Origin: JBHHYN01 sp046757565
GTDB taxonomy: Bacteria; Pseudomonadota; Gammaproteobacteria; Eutrophobiales; Eutrophobiaceae
DNA length: 17,275 bases
Reading direction: 5' to 3'
Assembly: GCA_046757565.1 (NCBI GenBank)
Contig: JBHHYN010000058.1
Location: 1-17,275, forward strand
Positions within the stretch are counted from its first letter, which is position 1. Every line of letters begins with the position of its first letter. Positions 7,219-15,028 of this stretch are shown one piece after another. Made by a program: the position numbers and the translations under genes. Below the pieces are notes generated by a model. The model did not search any database and was not told the origin of the DNA. It saw only the letters and a list, made by a program, of their open reading frames with translations.

Positions 7219-8967
7219 ATGAAACAAAAAGGTGAACGGGCCTCCGATCTGGGCTTATATCTGCGTCTGTTGAGGTATGTGCGGCCCTACTGGCGTATGT
7301 TTTTATTAACGCTGCTGGCGATGATCCTGCTTGCCGCAACGGACCCGGCCATTCCTGCGTTGCTCAAACCCATGCTGGATGGCGCATTCATAGAGAAGGA
7401 CCCGGACACCATGATCGAGGTGCCGCTATTGTTGATCCTGCTGTTCGCCGTGCGCGGGCTTTCCTCTTATACCAGTGGCATGTGCCTGAACTGGACGGCA
7501 AACAAGGTCATTATGGATATCAGGGAACAGATGTTTGCCAAGCTGCTGGTGTTCCCGGGAGAGTTTTACGACAGGCATAATGCGGGCAGTTTGATATCGA
7601 AATTTACCTATGATGTGACCCGCATCGGTGAAGCCTCTTCCAACGCCCTGACGGCCATCGTCAAGGATTCACTCTCAATAATAGGCCTGTTGATCTGGAT
7701 GTTATACATTAACTGGCAGATGACTTCACTTACCATACTGAGCGCCCCCCTTATCATGCTGGTCGTCATCACTATTCGGCGGCGCCTGCGCAAAATGAGC
7801 AGCAAACTGCAGGATACCATGGCGGATATCAATCATGTGCTCAGTGAATGTATCGATGGTCAGCAAATCATTAAATTATTTGGAGGACAGCGACAAGAGG
7901 CTGAACGGTTCTGGCAGACTATCAATAGCAACCGCCGGTTTACCATGAAGTTTGTTGCGGCCGCCGTTGCGACCGGGCCGGTTATACAGCTGATTACTGC
8001 AGTTGTTCTGGCATTGATTGTCTATATCGCCGCCAGGCAGGCGGTTGCGGGCGAACTCAGCGTTGGTGCATTTGTTTCATTCTTTACGGCTGCCGGATTG
8101 TTACTGGCGCCACTCAAACGTCTGGTGCGTGTGAATGAACATATACAACGAGGCCTGGCCGCCTGTGAAAGTGTTTTTGCAATGCTGGATGAACCGGGAG
8201 AAAGCGATACCGGCAATAAGGGAATTCCCAAAATAAAAGGGGAGATCGAAGTCCGCAATCTGAGCCACCTCTACGGCGACACCGGCGTTGCCGCACTCAA
8301 TAATATTTCGCTGCATATTGACGCGGGAGAAACGGTAGCGCTGGTCGGTCCGTCCGGCTGCGGCAAGACAACTTTTGCCCGTATGATCCCCCTGTTCTAC
8401 GGGATCGGGGAGGGGAAGATCTTTATTGATGGCCATGATGTTCAACAAATCACACTGTCTGAATTGCGATCATACCTCGCTCTGGTGAGCCAGGATGTCG
8501 TGTTATTCAATGATACAATCAGAAATAACATCGCCTACGGAGGCATGAGGGAGGCCGATGACGAGGCGATTATTTTTGCGGCGAAACAAGCCCATGCCAT
8601 GGAATTCATCAATAAACTGCCGGCCGGGCTCGACACGGTTATCGGCGAAAAAGGGGCCCGCTTGTCCCTTGGGCAACGCCAGCGGCTATCTCTGGCCCGG
8701 GCCTTGCTAAAGGATGCCCCGATTTTGATCCTGGATGAGGCGACATCCTCTTTGGATACGGAGTCGGAATACCATATCCAGAAGGCCATAGAGGAGGTAC
8801 GCAAGGGTCGGACCTGCATAATCATTGCGCACCGGTTATCGACCATTCGTAATGCTGACAAAATTTTTGTACTGGAGAATGGCAAAATAATCGAAGCAGG
8901 TGATCATCAGCAGCTGTTGAAACAAGACGGCCTGTATGCCAAGTTATTATCTGCGGGATTCAAATAG
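7219..8967 (+). CDS. msbA: Lipid A export ABC transporter (MsbA type)
   Basis: A half-transporter of 582 residues that as a homodimer flips lipid A-core from the inner to the outer leaflet of the inner membrane using ATP. The transmembrane domain spans about residues 20-310 (six segments, the clearest being 28-50, 66-82, 150-187 and 255-300), with FYDRHNAGSLISKFTYDV resembling the MsbA coupling region. The nucleotide-binding domain (about 340-582) has Walker A GPSGCGKT (377-384), Q-loop Gln425, Walker B ILILDE (502-507), D-loop SSLD and H-loop His538. The ABC signature is LSLGQ (482-486) instead of the usual LSGGQ. The ATG at 7219 is supported by family alignment, though its ribosome binding site is weak. 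It is divergent from prk; the methyltransferase gene follows after 80 bases. A related lipid or peptide exporter is less likely. Confidence 0.9.
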   Translation: MKQKGERASDLGLYLRLLRYVRPYWRMFLLTLLAMILLAATDPAIPALLKPMLDGAFIEKDPDTMIEVPLLLILLFAVRGLSSYTSGMCLNWTANKVIMDIREQMFAKLLVFPGEFYDRHNAGSLISKFTYDVTRIGEASSNALTAIVKDSLSIIGLLIWMLYINWQMTSLTILSAPLIMLVVITIRRRLRKMSSKLQDTMADINHVLSECIDGQQIIKLFGGQRQEAERFWQTINSNRRFTMKFVAAAVATGPVIQLITAVVLALIVYIAARQAVAGELSVGAFVSFFTAAGLLLAPLKRLVRVNEHIQRGLAACESVFAMLDEPGESDTGNKGIPKIKGEIEVRNLSHLYGDTGVAALNNISLHIDAGETVALVGPSGCGKTTFARMIPLFYGIGEGKIFIDGHDVQQITLSELRSYLALVSQDVVLFNDTIRNNIAYGGMREADDEAIIFAAKQAHAMEFINKLPAGLDTVIGEKGARLSLGQRQRLSLARALLKDAPILILDEATSSLDTESEYHIQKAIEEVRKGRTCIIIAHRLSTIRNADKIFVLENGKIIEAGDHQQLLKQDGLYAKLLSAGFK

Positions 8968-9047
8968 ATATTATCATTAGATCGTAGCAAGCCTGACATC
9001 ACGGCTATGGATCCTGATATGCAGTGCTGTACAGGCAGAGGATTTAT

Positions 9048-9842
9048 ATGAGTTACGAGACAATCTCCCTGCTGTTCACGGTCTCTGTGGTAGTCAATCT
9101 GGCGTTCCTCATTGCCGTCAGGAATTACCGGCGAAAATTGGCAAGAATAAAGACCAGAAACCGGTTTGAAAAACTCGGAGGCGGGACGATTCCGGTGCGG
9201 TCCGTTTACGATGTTTTTTTACAGATCAAGCGGACTGATCTGGGCCCGGCGGCTTCCACACGCGTCGTTCACATAGCCAATGATCATACGCCGGGGGGTA
9301 TCACCGATTTTGAGAGTTGGATTTTGTGTAATCTGTCAAAATCGGCGCAACGCATATTTGAATTTGGTACTGCAACAGGCAAGACAAGTTTTCTTCTGGC
9401 CGCCAACAGCCCGCCGGAATGCGAGGTCATTACCGTCACCCTGGGCCCCGGTCAACATGGTGACTATCAGCATGATCACGGTGATATCCGTTCTGACTCA
9501 GATGTGGCCATTTCAGAGTCGCGATTTACCCGTTTTGTCTATACAGGCACACAGCAAGAGGCAAAAATTCAGCAACTTTTCTCAGACAGTAAACAGTTAA
9601 GGCTGGAGCAGTATCAAGGACAGGTCGATTTGGTGTTTATTGATGGTTCCCATGCCCGTTCCTATGTAGAAAACGATACCAGGCTGGCGATGCGGCTGCT
9701 GCGCCCCGGTGGGGTGATTGTTTGGCATGATTACCGGGGTGCTGAAACCGTGCCGGGCGTATTTGAAACGCTGAACAGCATGGCAAATAAGATAAAGCTG
9801 ACGCATCTGGCCGGAACATCGATGGTTGTCTATCAGGGATGA
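9048..9842 (+). CDS. Membrane-anchored class I SAM-dependent methyltransferase
   Basis: A 264-residue protein with a hydrophobic N-terminal segment (about residues 5-25) followed by a basic stretch, NYRRKLARIK, which suggests a single membrane anchor with the catalytic domain in the cytosol. The Rossmann methyltransferase domain shows motif I FEFGTATGKTS (104-114), the FIDGSH motif (197-202) and RPGGVIVWHDY (219-229), as in the Methyltransf_24-like group. The acceptor cannot be told from sequence; the neighbouring msbA and glycosyltransferase suggest a glycan or lipid target, which is inference. The start is ATG at 9048 because AGAGG precedes it with 6-base spacing; an in-frame GTG at 9024 would add 8 residues without a better site. 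Its 3' end overlaps the convergent glycosyltransferase gene by 10 bases. Confidence 0.8.
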   Translation: MSYETISLLFTVSVVVNLAFLIAVRNYRRKLARIKTRNRFEKLGGGTIPVRSVYDVFLQIKRTDLGPAASTRVVHIANDHTPGGITDFESWILCNLSKSAQRIFEFGTATGKTSFLLAANSPPECEVITVTLGPGQHGDYQHDHGDIRSDSDVAISESRFTRFVYTGTQQEAKIQQLFSDSKQLRLEQYQGQVDLVFIDGSHARSYVENDTRLAMRLLRPGGVIVWHDYRGAETVPGVFETLNSMANKIKLTHLAGTSMVVYQG

Positions 9843-10960
9843 TTCATAGGAGTTGCATCAAGTAATTTTGTAATGAAGGAAATGACCTGCTCCGGCGTGA
9901 TGGCCGCCATGGTTCTGTTGTGCCGAGGGCTGCAGAGCGGCCGGATATACCTCGAATAGCCTAGTGGTGGCGTGACTCCGAACAGACCCACGGTTGGTAC
10001 AGCAACCGCTGCCGCAACATTCATAGGGCCGGAATCGTTCCCCACGAACATGTCGCAGAGTGATATCAGTGCGGCGGCTTCATCCATGGGCAACGGGCAA
10101 ACATTGACACTATGGGGATAATCCGTCGCGTTGATAATGTATTGCTTGGCTTCCTCGTTATCGCCAGGTCCACCCAGGATAAAAAAAGTACCTCCTGTAT
10201 AGGCCAGCTTTTCAATCAGCCTGTTAAAGTATTCATAGGGCCAGCACCTCTCTGCATCACGCGCGCCAATCCCGAGCGTGAACCAGGGACGGGGCTGGAG
10301 CGCAAACCGTGAAGCCATACGATCAACGATTTCCCCGGGAAGTCGCAGGCAGGGTTCGGTATCCGGAACTGCTATGTCCGAAGCAATCATCATCGCTTTG
10401 AGTTTTTCGAGCTGGTGTGACTGGCGCAGGTGTTCATTAAGAACGGGTCCGGTGAGCCACTTTTTTTGATTCCCGAACCCGAATCCATAACGCTCCCCGA
10501 CGTTGGCCATCTTCGCAGCGATTGCAGGCCGCGGGATCTTGTCCAGGATCCAGATGGATCTGGGTCCAAGGCGGCGGATCAATTGCCATGCATCGGTAAT
10601 CTCGCGAATGTGACGGGCAATCCCCCGACGATAAGGTAGATAATGGATTTGCGTAATAGCCGGCTCACAGACCAATAACTCTTTTGCCTTCGTTGAACTT
10701 CTCGTAAAAAGTACAATCCGGCCGTCTGCCCGGTTTGTTGCAATAGCACGAAAGAATGGCAGATGCCACATCAGATCCCCGATCCCGGGATGGGGTTGAT
10801 AGACGATAACCGGTTGCTGCAGTTTTGCCGAGATGCTTTGATTAGCCAGAATACAGTCTCCCCGGTAATAGTAACGGCAAGCTCGAAATAAATGTTTCGC
10901 TGCTGTTGTGATACGGTTCAGGATATGCTCTATGGTTATTGGATTGTCACCGTTTGACAA
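9833..10960 (-). CDS. Family 9 glycosyltransferase (heptosyltransferase-like)
   Basis: A 375-residue GT-B fold enzyme of glycosyltransferase family 9, which includes the ADP-heptose:LPS heptosyltransferases. Motifs: HPGIGDLMWHLPFFRAI in the N-terminal domain (57-73), LGIGARDAERCWP (229-241) at the start of the second domain, ILGGPGDNEEA (261-271), and FVGNDSGPMNVAAAVAVPTV with GLFG (305-328), the nucleotide-sugar site. It probably transfers a sugar to lipopolysaccharide core or another surface glycan at the cytosolic face of the inner membrane. About 45 residues precede the first motif. The start is taken as TTG at 10960, with AGGA close upstream, since no ATG occurs in frame before the conserved motifs; the start is therefore uncertain. 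It overlaps the end of the GGDEF gene by 14 bases, implying coupled translation, and overlaps the methyltransferase gene tail to tail. The exact sugar and acceptor are unknown. Confidence 0.85.
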   Translation of the reverse strand: MSNGDNPITIEHILNRITTAAKHLFRACRYYYRGDCILANQSISAKLQQPVIVYQPHPGIGDLMWHLPFFRAIATNRADGRIVLFTRSSTKAKELLVCEPAITQIHYLPYRRGIARHIREITDAWQLIRRLGPRSIWILDKIPRPAIAAKMANVGERYGFGFGNQKKWLTGPVLNEHLRQSHQLEKLKAMMIASDIAVPDTEPCLRLPGEIVDRMASRFALQPRPWFTLGIGARDAERCWPYEYFNRLIEKLAYTGGTFFILGGPGDNEEAKQYIINATDYPHSVNVCPLPMDEAAALISLCDMFVGNDSGPMNVAAAVAVPTVGLFGVTPPLGYSRYIRPLCSPRHNRTMAAITPEQVISFITKLLDATPMNHP

Positions 10961-11921
10961 TATTCCTGCCTGCGTGTTTTGCCCGGTACAGGGCTTCGTC
11001 AGCGGCGTGAATCAATTGCTCGGGGCTGTCCCCTTCCTGCATCTGCACGATGCCAACGGAGGCTGTCAGCGGGGGTAATATTGACTCGATATTCGGGCGG
11101 ACTTCAGCATGACTGATCGCCAGCCGGAGGCGCTCCGCCACCACTTCTGCTGCATCTACATCGAGACCGGGCAGTAATGCGAATATTTCCTCTCCGCCGT
11201 AGCGGACAACCATATCTTTCGGGCGAAGGTTTTCCAGGATGGTTCTGGAGACGGCACGTAAGGCGCTATCCCCGGCAATATGGCCATGTTTGTCGTTATA
11301 GTGTTTGAAGAAGTCGATATCTATCATCAATGCGGACAATGGTTCGCCATTGGTGGCACAGCGCTGCATAATCCGGCTGAACATACTATCAAGCCAGCGC
11401 CGGTTGTAGAGAGTGGTCAGTGGGTCGACAGTTGCGTTATACTCGTAAACGTTCAGCAGGTCCTTAATCTTGTTAATGATCGCATTGCCGTAACGCATAC
11501 GCTGGCTGAGCACAACCAGCAGGTTATATGCTATTGCATGAGAACGTTCTACCAGCGCCCATAATACATCTTCTTCGATAACCAGAACACGCGAGTCACT
11601 GTCTGCAACCACACTTGCGGATACCGGCTGGTGATCAATAATGGACATCTCACCGATGCTTTGGCCGGCGTCAAGTGTCGTCACGGGAGTCAACACATCG
11701 TCAGGCAGAAGTACGCGGAAACGGCCGGACAGAATCAGGTGCAGGCAATGGCTTGCTTCGCCGGCATGCATGATAACTTCTTCTTTTCTAATGATCCTGA
11801 CAGGGCATGCTTGCAGCAGTGGTATGACAGGATCCAAATCGACCCCTTTAAAAATTTCCTGATGACCCAACTCCTGTAAGTCGGCAGGCCGGTCAAATTC
11901 CGGGTTTGTTATTTCTTGCAT
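10947..11921 (-). CDS. Diguanylate cyclase with N-terminal cNMP-binding-like domain
   Basis: A cytosolic protein of 324 residues. Residues about 22-140 form a cyclic-nucleotide-binding-like beta barrel (IMHAGEASHCLHLILSGRF, then SIGEMSIIDHQPVSASVVA). Residues about 165-322 form a GGDEF domain: DPLTTLYNRRW (166-176), the metal-binding DIDFFKHYND (201-210), HGHIAGD, active-site GGEEI (242-246) and the inhibitory-site motif RPKD (233-236) five residues before it. It should make cyclic di-GMP from two GTP under product inhibition. In the sensor pocket the usual Arg before Ser-Ala is Val100, so cAMP or cGMP may not bind. ATG 11921 is preferred to ATG 11927 because AGGA lies 7 bases before the former but only 1 before the latter. 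It follows tgpA by 49 bases and overlaps the glycosyltransferase start. Confidence 0.9.
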   Translation of the reverse strand: MQEITNPEFDRPADLQELGHQEIFKGVDLDPVIPLLQACPVRIIRKEEVIMHAGEASHCLHLILSGRFRVLLPDDVLTPVTTLDAGQSIGEMSIIDHQPVSASVVADSDSRVLVIEEDVLWALVERSHAIAYNLLVVLSQRMRYGNAIINKIKDLLNVYEYNATVDPLTTLYNRRWLDSMFSRIMQRCATNGEPLSALMIDIDFFKHYNDKHGHIAGDSALRAVSRTILENLRPKDMVVRYGGEEIFALLPGLDVDAAEVVAERLRLAISHAEVRPNIESILPPLTASVGIVQMQEGDSPEQLIHAADEALYRAKHAGRNIVKR

Positions 11922-11970
11922 GCTCATATCCTAATCAAGGAAACTCTGAATAATCCAATCCTGATGAGAT

Positions 11971-13977
11971 TCAGTGTATCAATCGGGCGGGTTTGAAGGA
12001 CTTTATGTGCTGTTGCAACGGTTCCATGGCGGCAGTTTGACCGCCATAACGGGCTGCGACATAAAGGTCTGTGATAGCGTTAATTTTTTCCCCCAGGTCG
12101 TTGCGCTGATGTATGGCACGACTGGCAAAATCTTTCGGGCCTTCACCTGCATCGCGGCTGATGCCGATTTTCGCCATCCTGTCACAGAATTGATCATACA
12201 GTGTTCTGGCCCGATCTGTATGGGCGTTTCGTTGCCGGAGTAGCCACAAGAAAAGCACCAGGAAGACCAGCCCCGCCGCAAGGATTAACCAGACTGTTAT
12301 CCTCTCCCATCCCGGTCTCCCCAGGCCTATCCGCTTCATGAACATAAGTTGTTTGTTTGTATCGTAGGCCAGCACCCACTGGTTCCAGCGATTGTTAATC
12401 GCATCAAAGGTATCATGCAGTTGTTGCCAGAGTCTGCGGGCCATAGCACTGTTCTGCAGGCCAAGCGGTACATTGATGATGCTTTCCGGCAGGGCACTTT
12501 CTATGCCTGCGCTGATGCGTGCCGGCGCCACCGCTGAGGTTGGATCGATCCTTACCCAGCCCCGGTCCTCCAACCAGACCTCGGCCCAGGCGTGGGCATC
12601 CCGCTGCCGGATCACCAGGTAGCCATCGATGGGATTAACTGTGCCGCCCTGATAACCGGTAATAATACGCGCCGGTATTCCGGCTGCGCGCATCAGGATA
12701 ACAAAGGCGGCGGCATAGTGTTCACAGAAGCCCCGGCGGGTTTCGAACAGGAACTGATCCACGGTATCCCGCTGCAGCCGTGGCGGGGTCAGGGTGTAAT
12801 AGAACGGTTCCCGATTGAACAGGCGCAGCCCCTGGCGGACAATTCCGGCATCGCCGAGTCCCGCCTTGCGCCAGGATCTGCCAAGCGCCACCGCTTTCCT
12901 GTGATAGCCGTAGGGTAACTGCAAGGCCTGGAGTAACTCGGCATGGCTGTTTGCAGCAATGCGGTAGTCGGTATAGGAGATCAGGCTGTATTGGCGTCGG
13001 TTATGTACAGGCCTCCTGGTCTTAATGACCAGATCGTGGCTGAAGAAACCTCCTTTGGGCGGTTGGGCAGGGATCTCCAGGGCATACAACCAGTTGTTTT
13101 CCGTCGGTTCCAGGGTAACCGTATAGTGGGTGGGTAGTCCCCGGGTGGTGACAGACACAGACGGTTTGCGGGGTCTGCCGGCCACCCATTTAACGCCATC
13201 GGTTTGTGACAGCACCGGACCGCGCCAGTAGAGCAAGGAGTTAGCGGGGACGGGATCCGCAAATTTGACCCGGAACGCTATCTCATCCGACAGGGCCAGC
13301 CGGCTGATGGTACCCGGTGACATTTCATCGCTGATCCCGGAGCGGCCGGAGTGGGCATCCCTGGGCAGGCCCCATAACGGACCCGAAACGCGAGGGAACA
13401 ACAGAAACATGACCAACATCAAGGGCAGCGATTGTAGCAGGAGTGAACCGGCTACATGCAGGCGTTCGCGCGTATCGAGAAAACCGGCTTTATCATTAAA
13501 GCCAATCAGCGTGAGGATAAAGACTGTGACAGCGACCAGCATGTATACAGCAGTAACGATGGATTGTGAATAGAAGAAACAGGTCAGGATCAGGAACAGA
13601 CCGATAAAACTGGTAATGTAATAGTCACGGCTGTTTTTAATCTCGAGGAACTTCATGCCGGTCAGCAGTATCAGCAGAGCGACGCCGGCATCACGGCCGG
13701 CCAGGGTGCCGTAGTCGAGAAGTATCCCGGTGACGATGCCCAGCCCAACGAGTAGCTTAATCAAATGCGTCAATGCAATGTGGCGGCGTGATACCCGGGC
13801 ACTCTTAGTTGACCTGTGCAGGCGCCAGATGGTGAGGGAGAAAAACAGTATTGATATCCATACCGGGAGGCGTTGAATATGGGGTAACACCGCCAGGCTG
13901 ATGCCGGCAAATAACCACAATAAGTCAGGCCGGATCGTTGCGCTTGCGAATTTACGGGTTAGTAGCGTCAACTCCAT
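11971..13977 (-). CDS. tgpA: TgpA-type membrane transglutaminase-like protein
   Basis: A 668-residue inner-membrane protein of the TgpA family. The N-terminal third has about five or six hydrophobic segments (roughly 19-50, 68-88, 97-110, 121-160 and 176-195). A periplasmic region of about 370 residues includes the transglutaminase-like domain with the triad Cys418 (RRGFCEHYA), His462 (RDAHAWAEVW) and Asp478 (VRIDPT). Another transmembrane segment (about 560-581) leads to a C-terminal DUF4129-like cytoplasmic tail. The triad is complete, so it may be an active cysteine hydrolase or cross-linking enzyme; the substrate is unknown, with cell wall or surface protein likely from work on the Pseudomonas homologue. 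The start overlaps the end of the DUF58 gene by 26 bases. It sits in the common moxR-DUF58-tgpA order. Confidence 0.93.
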   Translation of the reverse strand: MELTLLTRKFASATIRPDLLWLFAGISLAVLPHIQRLPVWISILFFSLTIWRLHRSTKSARVSRRHIALTHLIKLLVGLGIVTGILLDYGTLAGRDAGVALLILLTGMKFLEIKNSRDYYITSFIGLFLILTCFFYSQSIVTAVYMLVAVTVFILTLIGFNDKAGFLDTRERLHVAGSLLLQSLPLMLVMFLLFPRVSGPLWGLPRDAHSGRSGISDEMSPGTISRLALSDEIAFRVKFADPVPANSLLYWRGPVLSQTDGVKWVAGRPRKPSVSVTTRGLPTHYTVTLEPTENNWLYALEIPAQPPKGGFFSHDLVIKTRRPVHNRRQYSLISYTDYRIAANSHAELLQALQLPYGYHRKAVALGRSWRKAGLGDAGIVRQGLRLFNREPFYYTLTPPRLQRDTVDQFLFETRRGFCEHYAAAFVILMRAAGIPARIITGYQGGTVNPIDGYLVIRQRDAHAWAEVWLEDRGWVRIDPTSAVAPARISAGIESALPESIINVPLGLQNSAMARRLWQQLHDTFDAINNRWNQWVLAYDTNKQLMFMKRIGLGRPGWERITVWLILAAGLVFLVLFLWLLRQRNAHTDRARTLYDQFCDRMAKIGISRDAGEGPKDFASRAIHQRNDLGEKINAITDLYVAARYGGQTAAMEPLQQHIKSFKPARLIH

Positions 13978-14947
13978 AGGTAGCGAGTGCCTTCAGGCAG
14001 CGGTGATGATGGGATTCGCCGCGTCCGGGATCGATCCGGTTACCGGGGATCTGCAAGCCGTAGTACACCCCTGTTCGTTCAGCTTCAATAATCCAGAGGC
14101 AGAGTTGCGATAATCGTTGTTCCACATCACGCAGGTGAGCGCACTGGTCCCAGTGAAGAAGCAATCTCCTCGCTCCACTTCCATTAAATCGCTTGATAAC
14201 CAAACCCCGTTCCCGCGCCAATACCTTCCAGTCGATAGCATGGATGGAATCACCCGGCCGGTACGGCTTTGTGCCGGTAAAGTCATCAGTGCCCGAGCCC
14301 GGGCCTATCTGCTCCTCTGCATCATAGCTGGATAATAACGGCAGCCGGTGTGTACCGGCCGGTTTGGGGTAGACCAGACAGGTTTGATGACTTTCCAAGT
14401 AAGACCAGGCGCGGAAAAGCCCCAGGGGGTAGGTTGAGACGATCCGGAAGCGGCCAGGTTTGAGGTAACCGCGGCGATGAGTAGGTATCTTCAGGTGTTC
14501 GCGTTGTAATCCGTTGGCGGCGATATTTACAGTCAGCGGTTCCAGACCGGCCAGGTGGTGGTTTCCTTTACGCCGCTTCGGGTAAGGGGCTATGTCAAGC
14601 GCAGTGCGTTTCTGCTCGCTGCGGTTATCGACTAATACCGGGAAGCAGGCGGTTTCGCCGGCAAACACCGGTCGTCCAGCGCGGCTGCTGAGGATCAGTC
14701 CACGCAGGTTATGGTAGGTGTGGAGCATATCTGTCATGAAAAGGCTTACCAGCAGGAAAGTCAGGACATAGGCCATGCTGTTGTTGTAATTGATGGCCCC
14801 CAATAGCATAACTACCAGGATCAACGAGAAAAAAAGGCCGTGCCGGCTCGGGAAGATATAAATCCGCTGGCGCTTGTATGGCCTGCTTCCTGACGTGATG
14901 CCGCCGGCTAACCGTGGCGGATGTTCAAGGACAGTGTACTCGGTCAT
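13952..14947 (-). CDS. DUF58 membrane protein of the MoxR-TgpA cluster
   Basis: A 331-residue protein. After a basic N-terminus with the familiar SRHGLFF motif (34-40) it has two transmembrane segments (about 38-53 and 58-73), then a beta-rich region (about 85-195) and the DUF58 signature GTDDFTGTKPYRPGD with IDWKVLARERGLVIKRF (219-254). The second half of DUF58 proteins resembles a von Willebrand A fold; here the C-terminus is rather short. The molecular role is unknown; members always tend to accompany MoxR ATPases, which may act on them as chaperones. The ATG at 14947 aligns with the family, but no Shine-Dalgarno is visible: a heptamer repeat array lies directly in front of it. It overlaps tgpA downstream by 26 bases and lies 81 bases after moxR. 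Confidence 0.9.
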   Translation of the reverse strand: MTEYTVLEHPPRLAGGITSGSRPYKRQRIYIFPSRHGLFFSLILVVMLLGAINYNNSMAYVLTFLLVSLFMTDMLHTYHNLRGLILSSRAGRPVFAGETACFPVLVDNRSEQKRTALDIAPYPKRRKGNHHLAGLEPLTVNIAANGLQREHLKIPTHRRGYLKPGRFRIVSTYPLGLFRAWSYLESHQTCLVYPKPAGTHRLPLLSSYDAEEQIGPGSGTDDFTGTKPYRPGDSIHAIDWKVLARERGLVIKRFNGSGARRLLLHWDQCAHLRDVEQRLSQLCLWIIEAERTGVYYGLQIPGNRIDPGRGESHHHRCLKALATYGVDATNP

Positions 14948-14950
14948 GAG

Positions 14951-14999
14951 GGTTTAAGGTTTATGGTTCACCGTTCAAGGTTCAAGGTTCAGGGTTCAC
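14951..14999. repeat. Seven-copy heptamer tandem repeat (GGTTCAA type)
   Basis: Seven contiguous 7-base units fill 14951-14999: GGTTTAA, GGTTTAT, GGTTCAC, CGTTCAA, GGTTCAA, GGTTCAG and GGTTCAC. The period is exact and differences are point changes, mostly at the last base. It ends 3 bases before the DUF58 ATG on the minus strand, where it reads as TTGAACC units in the presumed leader. Short tandem heptamers of this kind occur between genes in various bacteria; slippage could change the copy number. Confidence 0.85.
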
Positions 15000-15028
15000 C
15001 CATTTCTTCCCTGACAGCGGATTCCCTG

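Noticed and set aside
9024..9047. GTG start for the methyltransferase
   Set aside because: The ATG at 9048 has AGAGG at ideal spacing; the GTG has no comparable site.
14951..14999. CRISPR array
   Set aside because: The units are 7 bases and directly contiguous, with no spacers and no cas genes.
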